NCBI GenBank assembly: GCA_028287205.1
Contig: JAQBQC010000391.1
Span: 1 to 9,084 of the forward strand
Direction of reading: 5' to 3'
From: Gemmatimonadota bacterium
GTDB taxonomy: Bacteria > Gemmatimonadota > Gemmatimonadetes > Gemmatimonadales > Gemmatimonadaceae
DNA: 9,084 nucleotides
Under the pieces are notes generated by a model, which saw nothing but the letters and a program-made list of their open reading frames with translations, was not told the DNA's origin and searched no databases. A program made the translations under genes and the position numbers. This document shows positions 1 through 6,012 of the stretch, piece by piece (positions within the stretch are counted from its first letter, which is position 1; every line of letters begins with the position of its first letter).

Positions 1-1
1 C

Positions 2-544
2 TACAGCGCCGATTTCGGAGTGGACTTCGGCAATGGGCTCCTCAGCGCGGACACGAGTGCGATGCGCGCACGCGGGCTCGACGTCGACAGCATCGCGCGC
101 TCCATCGCGTTGCGCCTGCAGGGCCGAAGCGGGATTCGTCACGTGTACACGCCGCGCACGCTCGCGAGCGCGAAGCCTGGAGACATCGACGCGCTGCGCT
201 GGCGCAATGCGATTCCGCCGGACGTCGCATGGCTCGTCTGCGTCGTCGCCAGCCCCAACTTCGTCTGGTCGTCGGGCAAGCTGTCCGCCGAGCATGGAAC
301 ACTCAACGAGCTTGATGTGGGAGTGCCCATCGCGTTTATGGGCGCGCACATCGCGGCGCGCACGTTCAGCCGTGCCGCTCGCACCGTCGACATTGCACCC
401 ACACTCGCTGCCTATCTGGGAGTGCGTCCGACGGAACGGCTGGATGGCGTCGTTCTCACGGAAGTCGTACCGAGCGGAAAGGCAATCGTCGCCTCGCGGA
501 ACACTCCGGCGTCGGAAGCCAGGTCTCTGAGTGCAGCGCCCTGA
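2..544 (+). CDS. Alkaline phosphatase family protein (PafA-like), C-terminal fragment
   Basis: The reading frame is already open at base 2 and ends at TGA 542-544, so only the last 180 residues are present; the GTG at 20 is internal. The segment AEHGTLNELDVGVPIAFMGAHI (in two parts: AEHGT, then GVPIAFMGAHI) followed by RTVDIAPTLAAYLGV and LDGVVL is the usual C-terminal end of the alkaline phosphatase/phosphodiesterase superfamily. The His in AEHGT (codon 293-295) matches the HGS-type metal ligand of PafA-like enzymes, and RTVDIAPT is the strongly conserved helix after the last strand. These enzymes are normally exported and hydrolyse phosphate mono- or diesters with two zinc ions. The nucleophile and N-terminal metal ligands lie outside the window, so activity and substrate cannot be judged. 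The last roughly 25 residues are low in conservation signals. A sulfatase or nucleotide pyrophosphatase member of the same fold is the main alternative. Confidence 0.8.
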   Translation, partial: YSADFGVDFGNGLLSADTSAMRARGLDVDSIARSIALRLQGRSGIRHVYTPRTLASAKPGDIDALRWRNAIPPDVAWLVCVVASPNFVWSSGKLSAEHGTLNELDVGVPIAFMGAHIAARTFSRAARTVDIAPTLAAYLGVRPTERLDGVVLTEVVPSGKAIVASRNTPASEARSLSAAP

Positions 545-582
545 GCCGCACGCGCTCGCGCCGCCTGTGACACCCGCCCATA

Positions 583-605
583 CTTTCAAGAGACCGATTT
601 GAAAG
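583..605. repeat. 7-bp AT-rich inverted repeat upstream of the DipZ-like gene
   Basis: CTTTCAA (583-589) and TTGAAAG (599-605) are perfect reverse complements separated by 9 nt. The repeat lies in the 73-nt gap between the phosphatase stop and the next start, and its right arm touches the purine-rich ribosome-binding stretch AAAGGAACGGGAG (602-614). It could be a repressor operator or a weak mRNA hairpin that masks the ribosome site. There is no T run, so it is unlikely to be a terminator for the phosphatase gene. A 7-bp match could also be chance. Confidence 0.35.
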
Positions 606-617
606 GAACGGGAGACA

Positions 618-1970
618 ATGCTCGTGCTCGTGCTGGCGTTTCTGGGCGGGGTGCTCACGATACTGAGCCCGTGCATCCTCCCGATCATTCCCCTGGTGTT
701 CGCTCGCACGGGACGCAGCTTCGCGCGCGAGATCGCGCCCATGCTGGGCGGTCTCGCGATCGCGTTTACCGCGGCAGCGCTCATCGCCACGACGACGGCG
801 CACTGGCTGATCGTCGCCAACGTCGTCGGGCGTGACGTCGCGCTGCTGCTGTTCGCGATCGTCGGCATCACTCTCGTCTCCACGCGCGCCGCGGAGTGGA
901 TCGCGCGCCCGGCTACGCGCGCGGCCGCGGCACTGCTGGGCTCTCACACAGAGACGGCTTCGGCAAGGCCCCTGCGCAACGTCGTCGTCGGGATGGCGAT
1001 CGGGCTGCTGTGGGCCCCGTGCGCGGGTCCCATTCTCGGAGTGCTGATCGCCGCGGCAGCCACGACTACCGCGCCGCGTGCAGCGTTGCTCTTTTTCACC
1101 TTTGCACTCGGAGCCGCCATGTCGCTCGCCGCAGTTCTCTCGCTCGGTTCACGGCTGATCGCGCGCATCAAACGCGCAGGTGCCACCGAATTTGCCGTGC
1201 GGCGCATCCTCGGCGTCGCGACCCTCGTGACCGTCGTCGCGATCTTCTTCGGATTCGATCAGCTGCTCTTCGGAAAGGGTGGGCTGGTAAAGACCGCGAG
1301 CGCAGAGGACCATCTCGTCGCTACGCTGTCGCCGGAGCGAGTGCAGCCGCATCCGCCGGGAATGTCGCTCGACGAGTTCGCCGCGGAGGAGGATGCGCTG
1401 GCGGCGTCCATACATCTCGACAAGCTCAACGGAGATTTGCCCGGCTTCGATGGCGGCACAGAGTGGATCAACTCGGGCGCGCTCTCGCCGAAGGCGCTCG
1501 AGGGAAAGGTCGTGCTCGTCGATTTCTGGACGTTCATGTGCTACAACTGCCTGAACGCGCTGCCACACGTGAAGGAGCTCTACGCCAAGTACAAGGATCG
1601 GGGCTTCGTGGTGGTCGGAGTGCACACGCCGGAGCTCGGACCCGAGCGTGTTCCGCAGAACGTGCGCGATGCCGTGAAGCGGCTCGGCATCACCTTCCCC
1701 GTCGTCATCGACAACGACAACAGGATCTGGAACGCCTTTCACAACCAGTACTGGCCCGCGGCCTACTTCGCTGATGCCACGGGGAAACTGCGATTCTACA
1801 ACTTCGGCGAGGGACGCTACGACGAGCAGGACAAGGTAGTCGCGAAGCTGCTGGCAGAACGCGATGCGGCGGAGAAGAAGCGTCCGAGCACATCGATGGG
1901 TGATCGCGGCGAGGTCATGCGCAGCGCGCCGCTGATGGCATCAACGCACTCGGTCACGCCGCCGCACTGA
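618..1970 (+). CDS. DipZ-like protein: CcdA/DsbD transmembrane domain fused to thioredoxin-like domain
   Basis: This 450-residue protein probably carries electrons from cytoplasmic thioredoxin across the inner membrane to a periplasmic thiol-disulfide domain. Residues 1-216 hold about six hydrophobic segments with the two hallmark half-motifs LSPCILPIIP (Cys19) and WAPCAGPILG (Cys135), the redox pair of the CcdA/DsbD family. A linker (about 217-280) leads to a thioredoxin/TlpA-like domain (about 281-413) with WTFMCYNCLN (Cys308 and Cys311, a CxxC site), HTPELGPE, and the cis-proline region YWPAAY (Pro380). The HTPE...DND..W.A..N.YWPA...GEG.Y pattern is typical of DipZ proteins. The C-terminal carbohydrate-binding-like domain of some DipZ proteins is missing; the last 30 residues are low complexity. 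The ATG at 618 follows AAGGA at 603-607 and GGAG at 611-614. The gene stands alone and converges with the anti-sigma gene; no clear terminator is seen in the 47-nt gap. The partner proteins (cytochrome c maturation, or peroxide/methionine sulfoxide repair) cannot be told from the sequence. Confidence 0.88.
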   Translation: MLVLVLAFLGGVLTILSPCILPIIPLVFARTGRSFAREIAPMLGGLAIAFTAAALIATTTAHWLIVANVVGRDVALLLFAIVGITLVSTRAAEWIARPATRAAAALLGSHTETASARPLRNVVVGMAIGLLWAPCAGPILGVLIAAAATTTAPRAALLFFTFALGAAMSLAAVLSLGSRLIARIKRAGATEFAVRRILGVATLVTVVAIFFGFDQLLFGKGGLVKTASAEDHLVATLSPERVQPHPPGMSLDEFAAEEDALAASIHLDKLNGDLPGFDGGTEWINSGALSPKALEGKVVLVDFWTFMCYNCLNALPHVKELYAKYKDRGFVVVGVHTPELGPERVPQNVRDAVKRLGITFPVVIDNDNRIWNAFHNQYWPAAYFADATGKLRFYNFGEGRYDEQDKVVAKLLAERDAAEKKRPSTSMGDRGEVMRSAPLMASTHSVTPPH

Positions 1971-2017
1971 GGGGACGTTCGTGGCAATTCAGGCGGCGCA
2001 TGCAGCCAGGCCTGCAG

Positions 2018-2677
2018 CTATTGCAGCGACGCCACGTATGCTCGCTTGAACGCCTCGAGCTCTGACGAAGCCGCATCCGTGACCGCCCAATACGTCAATC
2101 CGTGACTTGACCAATGCGCGAGCGCGTACCCGTTGTACGTGGCCGTGGGAGCACCGGCGTCTGATGCAGACGAAGGCCAGATGAAGAGATTGATCGTGTG
2201 CGGCCCGCGTCCATATACCAGAGCCGCCGCGGTGTGACCGGCAACGAACTCCGCGCGGCCGCCAATCAGCGGAAAGCCTTGTGACTGCAGCTCCGGCACA
2301 TTGGGCGCGAAGGGCACCTTGCCGGCGAACCACGGCTTGACCGTGTGGTGGTCGCTCGATTCCACGTCTGTGAGATGATCGGCCATTAACGATCGCACGT
2401 GCGTATCGACGAGCGCCGTCACGAGAACTTGTGCCCTCGACCCATCGCCCGACGCATGGAAGATGCGCGCGCCGCTCCATCCGATTGCGAGCGCGGCGAC
2501 GAGTCCCGCCGCATATGCGAAACGCCGGATATCACGCCGCTTGCTCGCGCGATCGAGCGAGTGCATCTCGCTCGATGCCTGTGCGCGCGCCCACTCTCGA
2601 AGTGCCTCGGGCGCTTCGTACGCGGGCAGTGCCTCGCGCAGCGCTTCCCCCAGGGAACGTGGTGGTGGTGCGGTCAT
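2018..2677 (-). CDS. Transmembrane anti-sigma factor without zinc-finger motif
   Basis: A 219-residue protein encoded directly after the ECF sigma gene. Its ATG (2677-2675) overlaps the sigma stop in an ATGA junction, so it is almost certainly translated by coupling. The order is a cytoplasmic N-terminus (1-50) rich in charged helix, one membrane segment (about 52-73, FAYAAGLVAALAIGWSGARIF), and an extracytoplasmic domain (about 75-219). The outer domain carries VKPWFAGKVPFAPNVP, QGFPLIGGRAEFV, ALVYGRGPHTINLFIWP and YWAVTDAASSELEAF, a pattern I recognise from a widespread family of membrane anti-sigma proteins paired with ECF factors. The protein has no cysteine at all, so the HxxxCxxC zinc-binding anti-sigma motif is absent and sensing by direct thiol chemistry is ruled out. 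The N-terminal region presumably binds the sigma factor. A longer reading from 2806 would overlap most of the sigma C-terminal region and lacks a better ribosome site, so I prefer the 2677 start. Confidence 0.85.
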   Translation of the reverse strand: MTAPPPRSLGEALREALPAYEAPEALREWARAQASSEMHSLDRASKRRDIRRFAYAAGLVAALAIGWSGARIFHASGDGSRAQVLVTALVDTHVRSLMADHLTDVESSDHHTVKPWFAGKVPFAPNVPELQSQGFPLIGGRAEFVAGHTAAALVYGRGPHTINLFIWPSSASDAGAPTATYNGYALAHWSSHGLTYWAVTDAASSELEAFKRAYVASLQ

Positions 2678-3198
2678 CCGTATCCCTCCTCGAAGCTCGC
2701 AAGACTCCCCAGTGCCTCGGCCACTCGTGCGCGCGCGCGCGAGAGCCGTGACATCACGGTGCCGAGTGGCACCTCGGTGATGGTGGCGATCTCGTCGTAG
2801 GAGCACTGTTGTAGCTCTCGAAGAATCAGTGTCTCTCGCAGCCCATCCGGCAAGGCGGCAACGACTTCGCGAATGCGATGCTGGAGCATCGACCGGTTCG
2901 CCGCGGCGTCTGTCTGCGCTCCCTGATCCACCAGCTGGAGCTCAGGCACGTCGTCGAACGCGACCGTGTCGATGCGATGCTGCCGGCCGCCATAGCACTC
3001 GCGTCGCACGATCGCGAGCAGCCACGCGCGCGCGTCGGCGTCGTTGCGCAACGTGTGGACGTAGCGGACCGCGCGCAGGATCGCCTCCTGCGTCGCGTCC
3101 TCCGCTTCGTTCACATCCTTCGTGAGATAGCGCGCGAGTGTGTACGCCGCATTGAGATGCGGCAATACCACTCGCTCGAAGCGTGTCTCACCCGACAA
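2674..3198 (-). CDS. ECF-type RNA polymerase sigma factor
   Basis: A 174-residue sigma-70 family factor with only regions 2 and 4, as in the extracytoplasmic-function group. Region 2 spans about 7-70 (helices around ARYLTKDVNEAEDATQEAILRAVRY, in which EAEDATQEA is the core polymerase-binding signature, then ARAWLLAIVRRECY). Region 4 spans about 104-160 with the helix-turn-helix YDEIATITEVPLGTVMSRLSRARAR that reads the -35 element. The start is taken as TTG at 3198-3196; the frame is closed upstream by a stop at 3211-3213, so nothing much longer is possible. A GTG at codon 10 or 11 would cut into region 2. The TTG lies before the stop of the preceding phosphoesterase gene (11-nt overlap), preceded only by a weak GGGA, so translation probably depends on the upstream gene. 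The anti-sigma partner follows immediately. Target promoters are unknown; autoregulation of the operon is the usual pattern. Confidence 0.92.
   Translation of the reverse strand: MSGETRFERVVLPHLNAAYTLARYLTKDVNEAEDATQEAILRAVRYVHTLRNDADARAWLLAIVRRECYGGRQHRIDTVAFDDVPELQLVDQGAQTDAAANRSMLQHRIREVVAALPDGLRETLILRELQQCSYDEIATITEVPLGTVMSRLSRARARVAEALGSLASFEEGYG
2685..2690 (-). promoter_or_regulatory. Strong Shine-Dalgarno of the anti-sigma gene inside the sigma gene
   Basis: On the minus strand AGGAGG sits 7 nt before the ATG at 2677. It is the best ribosome-binding site in the window and fixes the start of the anti-sigma factor. It lies within the last codons of the sigma gene (the Glu-Glu-Gly-Tyr-Gly tail), so sigma and anti-sigma output are tied together both by coupling and by an independent strong entry site. 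This suits an anti-sigma that must be made at least in equal amount. Confidence 0.8.
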
Positions 3199-4486
3199 CG
3201 ATCGATCCCGTCATCGTCGGATGAAGCGAGCAGAAGTACCGATACTCGCCTGGCTGCATCATCGTCACGGCATACGTCCCCCGTGTGTCGAGCACTGATG
3301 AGGGTGCAAACGCCTCATTCGCACTCTGAATTCGATGAGGAACGTCGTCATCGTTCTTCCAGGTGACACGATCCCCCTTTGCAATCTGAATGCTCTTCGG
3401 CGTGAACGCGAAATTCGAGATCGATACCGCGCCTTTTTGCGCCGGGCCGGTTGCAGCTCCCACCGCCGGCGTGCTCGCTCGAGCCGCAGCCTCGCCCGCC
3501 GCCATCGCAGCCGAAGGTGATTCGCCCGAGAGACTCTCGTCCACTATGGCGAGATGTCTCTGCTGCGCGAGATATCGCACCTGAGTGATTCCCAGCACGT
3601 CCCGAAGCTGATTCGCAGGCACCACCATCGGACCCGGCGCTGGCGCCGTGCCCGGCCGCGGTTGTGGAAACGCAGTCGACAGCGCGGTGTGGAAGGTCAC
3701 GTTCCCTTCGACCTTCTGCATGGTCTGATGAATATGACCATTGAGCACCGTTACGGATCCGAACTTCTTCAGATAGGAGAGCGCGCGCGCCCCATCGTCC
3801 GTGCCCCAACCCCATTCGGGGTACACGCTCCAGAGTGGCACGTGCGCGAACACGACGATTGGCGTGCTGGCCGTGAGATGCTTCACATCCTTCTCGAGCC
3901 ACTCGAGCTGCTCCGCGCCGAGTGAGCCGAGCCCGCCGGCCTTGAGATTGAAGACGTTGACGAGCCCAATGAAGTGCACGCCACTGTGATCGAAGCTGTG
4001 CCAGCCGCCAGAGCCGGCTGAGCGCTGCGCGGTCTTGCCGTACCTGTCGAGGTAGCCGCGGCCATTGTCGGTGCCGACATCGTGCTCGCCCGGTACGAAG
4101 AAAACATCTTTCGTCCGCGAGCCGCGCAGCACCTGATCCGCCGTGTCGAATTCGGATGGCTTGGCGAGTTGACTGATGTCGCCTGTATGGATGAGAAAGG
4201 CCGGCGCCACCGGCAGCGCGTCGATCTTCGCGATGGCCGCCTGCATCGTCGCAGTCACATCAGCATTCGCGGCTTTGCTGAATCCAATGTGACTGTCGCT
4301 GATCTGCACGAAGAACAGATCGCCTTTCCCGAGCTGCCGGCCACTCAACGGACCGGACCTCGGCACTCCACCGCTCATCGTCCAGAGCAGGCCGGTGCCA
4401 GCCCATGCCATGCAATTCAGGAAGCCGCGACGATCGACGTCGCCAGCCAGGAGCTCGCTTTCTATTGTTTCGGGGGCTTCGGACAT
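3188..4486 (-). CDS. Tat-exported metallophosphoesterase with C-terminal cupredoxin domain
   Basis: A 432-residue protein with three parts. The N-terminus has a twin-arginine signal (RRGFLNCMAWAG, Arg19-Arg20, hydrophobic to about 40) after an unusually long 18-residue leader. Residues about 55-320 form a calcineurin-like metallophosphoesterase with all metal-site motifs: DSH (Asp64, His66), TGD (Asp103), GEHD (Glu134, His135), AHVP (His215) and GHIH (His251, His253). GEHD replaces the usual GNHD, so one metal-bridging Asn is Glu. After an Ala/Pro-rich linker (about 321-350), residues 351-432 are a cupredoxin with likely type-1 copper ligands His384 (PHRI), Cys419, His422 and Met425 (YFCSLHPTM). 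The product should fold in the cytoplasm with its metals and then be exported. It is the first gene of the operon with the ECF sigma and anti-sigma genes, overlapping the former. Substrate unknown; a phosphoesterase activity tied to copper or redox state is inference. The ATG at 4486 has only a weak TGGA before it. Confidence 0.87.
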   Translation of the reverse strand: MSEAPETIESELLAGDVDRRGFLNCMAWAGTGLLWTMSGGVPRSGPLSGRQLGKGDLFFVQISDSHIGFSKAANADVTATMQAAIAKIDALPVAPAFLIHTGDISQLAKPSEFDTADQVLRGSRTKDVFFVPGEHDVGTDNGRGYLDRYGKTAQRSAGSGGWHSFDHSGVHFIGLVNVFNLKAGGLGSLGAEQLEWLEKDVKHLTASTPIVVFAHVPLWSVYPEWGWGTDDGARALSYLKKFGSVTVLNGHIHQTMQKVEGNVTFHTALSTAFPQPRPGTAPAPGPMVVPANQLRDVLGITQVRYLAQQRHLAIVDESLSGESPSAAMAAGEAAARASTPAVGAATGPAQKGAVSISNFAFTPKSIQIAKGDRVTWKNDDDVPHRIQSANEAFAPSSVLDTRGTYAVTMMQPGEYRYFCSLHPTMTGSIVVG

Positions 4487-4495
4487 GTGTATCCA

Positions 4496-4537
4496 GGGAT
4501 CGAGGTCTCGTGCGTCTCATAGCTGGACCTCGATCCC
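4496..4537. repeat. Perfect 12-bp inverted repeat in the leader of the sigma operon
   Basis: GGGATCGAGGTC (4496-4507) and GACCTCGATCCC (4526-4537) are exact reverse complements with an 18-nt spacer. The repeat fills about half of the 82-nt gap between the acetyltransferase stop and the phosphoesterase ATG and ends 9 nt before that ATG. On the minus strand no T run follows it, so it is not a standard terminator for the acetyltransferase gene. A -10-like TAAAAT (minus strand, 4547-4542) lies just upstream, so the hairpin could sit at the very 5' end of the operon mRNA and hide the ribosome site, or the arms could bind a dimeric regulator. No convincing -35 element accompanies it. Confidence 0.75.
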
Positions 4538-4568
4538 ACCGATTTTATTCCCGCTCTCTTTCCTTTCG

Positions 4569-5057
4569 CTACGCCGCCCCGTCGAGCGTCTTTTCGTAGC
4601 ACAGGCAGTTCTGCTTCCCCTCGTACATCCCGTAGTTCGGAATGCGCACGTAACCCAGCCCTTCGTAGAGCGCGATCGCGGCGGCCTGCAGATGACGGGT
4701 CTCCAGTCGCACTGCATCGTACCCGCTCTCCTTCGCCATGCGCTCGAGCGTCGAGAGCATCGCCTTGGAGTAGCCGCGCCCACGATGCTCCGGCGCGACG
4801 AACATCCGCTTGATCTCGGCGATCCCCGGCTCGAGCGGCCGATAGGCACCGCACGCAACCGCCTCGCTCTCCACGCGCCCCACGAAGAATCCGCTGCCCG
4901 GAACGAGCACGTCCTCCGGTTTGAAGTTGCCGGCGCCATCGATCTTGTGGTCGTACGTCGCCTTCACCTCGGCGGTCATCGCGCTAATGAGCGCGGCGGC
5001 TTCGGGCTCGCGGGGGTCGATGCGAGAGATCTCCAGGGCGGGCAATTGTCGTGACAT
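4569..5057 (-). CDS. GNAT family N-acetyltransferase
   Basis: A 162-residue cytoplasmic acetyltransferase of the Gcn5-related fold. The acetyl-CoA binding motif A is clear: EIKRMFVAPEHRGRGYSKAM, with the R-G-R-G pyrophosphate loop at residues 92-95 after strand beta-4. Motif B follows in the segment AAAIALYEGLGYVRIPNYG (about 125-143), where the LYEGLGY tyrosine is the usual general-acid position. Length is normal for a single GNAT domain. Substrate cannot be inferred; small amines, amino acids and protein N-termini are all possible. I chose the ATG at 5057; an in-frame TTG at 5120 would add 21 residues that do not look like GNAT sequence and that overlap a likely promoter. No good Shine-Dalgarno is visible before the ATG. 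The gene is divergent from the zinc-ribbon gene and 82 nt upstream of the phosphoesterase operon, so some read-through into that operon is possible. Confidence 0.88.
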   Translation of the reverse strand: MSRQLPALEISRIDPREPEAAALISAMTAEVKATYDHKIDGAGNFKPEDVLVPGSGFFVGRVESEAVACGAYRPLEPGIAEIKRMFVAPEHRGRGYSKAMLSTLERMAKESGYDAVRLETRHLQAAAIALYEGLGYVRIPNYGMYEGKQNCLCYEKTLDGAA

Positions 5058-5091
5058 CGATCGACGGGGTGCGGGAATTAATTGGAATTCG

Positions 5092-5120
5092 AAATATCGC
5101 CTTCCGGCGGCGTCCTTCAA
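5092..5120 (-). promoter_or_regulatory. Candidate sigma-70-like promoter for the acetyltransferase gene
   Basis: On the minus strand TTGAAG (5120-5115) is followed after exactly 17 nt by ATATTT (5097-5092), in the only AT-rich patch of this divergent region (roughly 5075-5135). Transcription would begin about 30 nt before the ATG at 5057. The -35 match is good, the -10 match is moderate. On the opposite strand, TAGATT (5128-5133) lies 6 nt before the zinc-ribbon ATG at 5140, the spacing expected for a leaderless transcript. Both assignments rest on pattern alone. Confidence 0.3.
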
Positions 5121-5139
5121 CTCAAACTAGATTCCAGGC

Positions 5140-5898
5140 ATGACCGTTCCTTCTTCCGGCGGCACGCCACCGACCGCCGGCTCGACGCACTGCCCGAGCT
5201 GCGGCGCCTCCGCGAGCGGACAGTTCTGCGCGAGCTGCGGCTCCCCCTTGGCCGGAGCCCGCTGCGCGTTCTGCGCCACGATTCTCACGCCCGGCGCGAA
5301 GTTCTGTCATCGCTGCGGCACCGCTGCCGGCGCAATGAGCGCGCGCCGGTCGGATGCCACCTCGACGACGCTCCCCTGGGCGATCGCCGGCATCGCGCTG
5401 GTGTGTCTCATCGCGCTGCTCGCCGGCCAGCGCTTTCGATCCACGCCCCCCGTCAATGCCGCGGACGCGCAGGCTCAGGCGCAGGGCGCGCCGCAAGGCG
5501 AGTCCGATGCGGGCCCCGGTCCAAACGCCGTGGCGCCGGGCGTACGCGCGCCCGACATCTCGAGCATGTCACCGCGCGAGCGTGCCGATCGACTCTTTGA
5601 TCGCATCATGCGCCTCGACACCGAGGGCAAGAAGGACAGCGTGCAGTTCTTCGCGCCGATGGCGATGTCCGCGTACGAGATGATCCCCAATCCCGACGCC
5701 GACGCACGCTTCGACATGGGACGCATCGCTCAGGTCGCGGGCGCCTTCCCCGCGGCAAAGAGCGAAGCGGACAGCATTCTCGCGAAGCAGCCAACGCACC
5801 TGCTCGGCCTCGTGCTCGCGATGCAGGCCGCACGCTCGAGCGGCGACACCGCGGGCGCGAACGCCTATCGCGCGAAGCTGCGCGCCGCACAGAAGTAG
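5140..5898 (+). CDS. Double zinc-ribbon, single-pass membrane protein with helical repeat tail (possibly truncated)
   Basis: A 252-residue protein of unknown function. Residues 18-59 hold four CxxC knuckles (Cys18/21, 30/33, 42/45, 56/59) in the CPxCG...FCxxCG style of double zinc ribbons, so two structural zinc ions are expected. A membrane segment covers about 78-96 (LPWAIAGIALVCLIALLAG). A Gln/Ala/Pro-rich linker (about 103-140) leads to a helical region (about 143-252) resembling tetratricopeptide-like repeats, with FDRIMRLDTEGKKDSV, ADARFDMGRIAQVAGAF and LLGLVLAMQAARSSGDTAGA. The zinc ribbons would face the cytoplasm and the helical part the periplasm, if the signal-anchor runs in the usual direction. 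The ATG at 5140 has almost no Shine-Dalgarno and may be leaderless. The stop is TAG at 5896-5898, but the same frame continues with protein-like sequence to a second TAG at 5971-5973, so the natural protein may be 277 residues. Confidence 0.8.
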   Translation: MTVPSSGGTPPTAGSTHCPSCGASASGQFCASCGSPLAGARCAFCATILTPGAKFCHRCGTAAGAMSARRSDATSTTLPWAIAGIALVCLIALLAGQRFRSTPPVNAADAQAQAQGAPQGESDAGPGPNAVAPGVRAPDISSMSPRERADRLFDRIMRLDTEGKKDSVQFFAPMAMSAYEMIPNPDADARFDMGRIAQVAGAFPAAKSEADSILAKQPTHLLGLVLAMQAARSSGDTAGANAYRAKLRAAQK

Positions 5899-5973
5899 GA
5901 TCTCGCTAATAAGCTCCCGGATTACGATCGGCTCATCGCCGACATTCGAGACGCGCTCGCGAGAGGAAAGTAG
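5899..5973 (+). pseudogene. In-frame 24-codon extension after the TAG of the zinc-ribbon gene
   Basis: Directly after TAG 5896-5898, in the same frame, 24 codons read DLANKLPDYDRLIADIRDAL followed by ARGK and a second TAG (5971-5973). The peptide is amphipathic and charged, and continues the helix pattern of the preceding residues (AYRAKLRAAQK). It has the K-LPDY-R-I--A typical of the last helix of helical-repeat tails. No independent start codon or ribosome site serves it. This suggests a former or alternative C-terminus separated by one nonsense codon (GAG, CAG or AAG to TAG). Against this, by my count about 15 of 24 third positions are G or C, below the gene body, so drift after truncation or chance cannot be excluded. 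Confidence 0.55.
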
Positions 5974-6012
5974 CAGCTTCCCCTCGATCGCACGAACACC
6001 TTACCCAGCCTC

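Noticed and set aside
1149..1742. A 197-codon minus-strand open frame inside the DipZ-like gene.
   Set aside because: It is antisense to conserved thioredoxin and CcdA motifs and has no recognisable domain of its own.
1971..2017. A possible bidirectional terminator between the convergent DipZ-like and anti-sigma genes (TGCAG 2001-2005 with CTGCA 2012-2016).
   Set aside because: The stem is only 5 bp and has no T run on either strand, so I do not call a terminator.
2678..2806. N-terminal extension of the anti-sigma gene to an earlier start at 2806.
   Set aside because: It would overlap 130 nt of the sigma gene in another frame, reads as Arg-rich shadow sequence, and ignores the perfect AGGAGG and ATGA junction at 2677.
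5058..5120. Start of the acetyltransferase at TTG 5120.
   Set aside because: The extra 21 residues do not resemble GNAT sequence and the TTG doubles as a good -35 element; the ATG at 5057 begins just before the fold.
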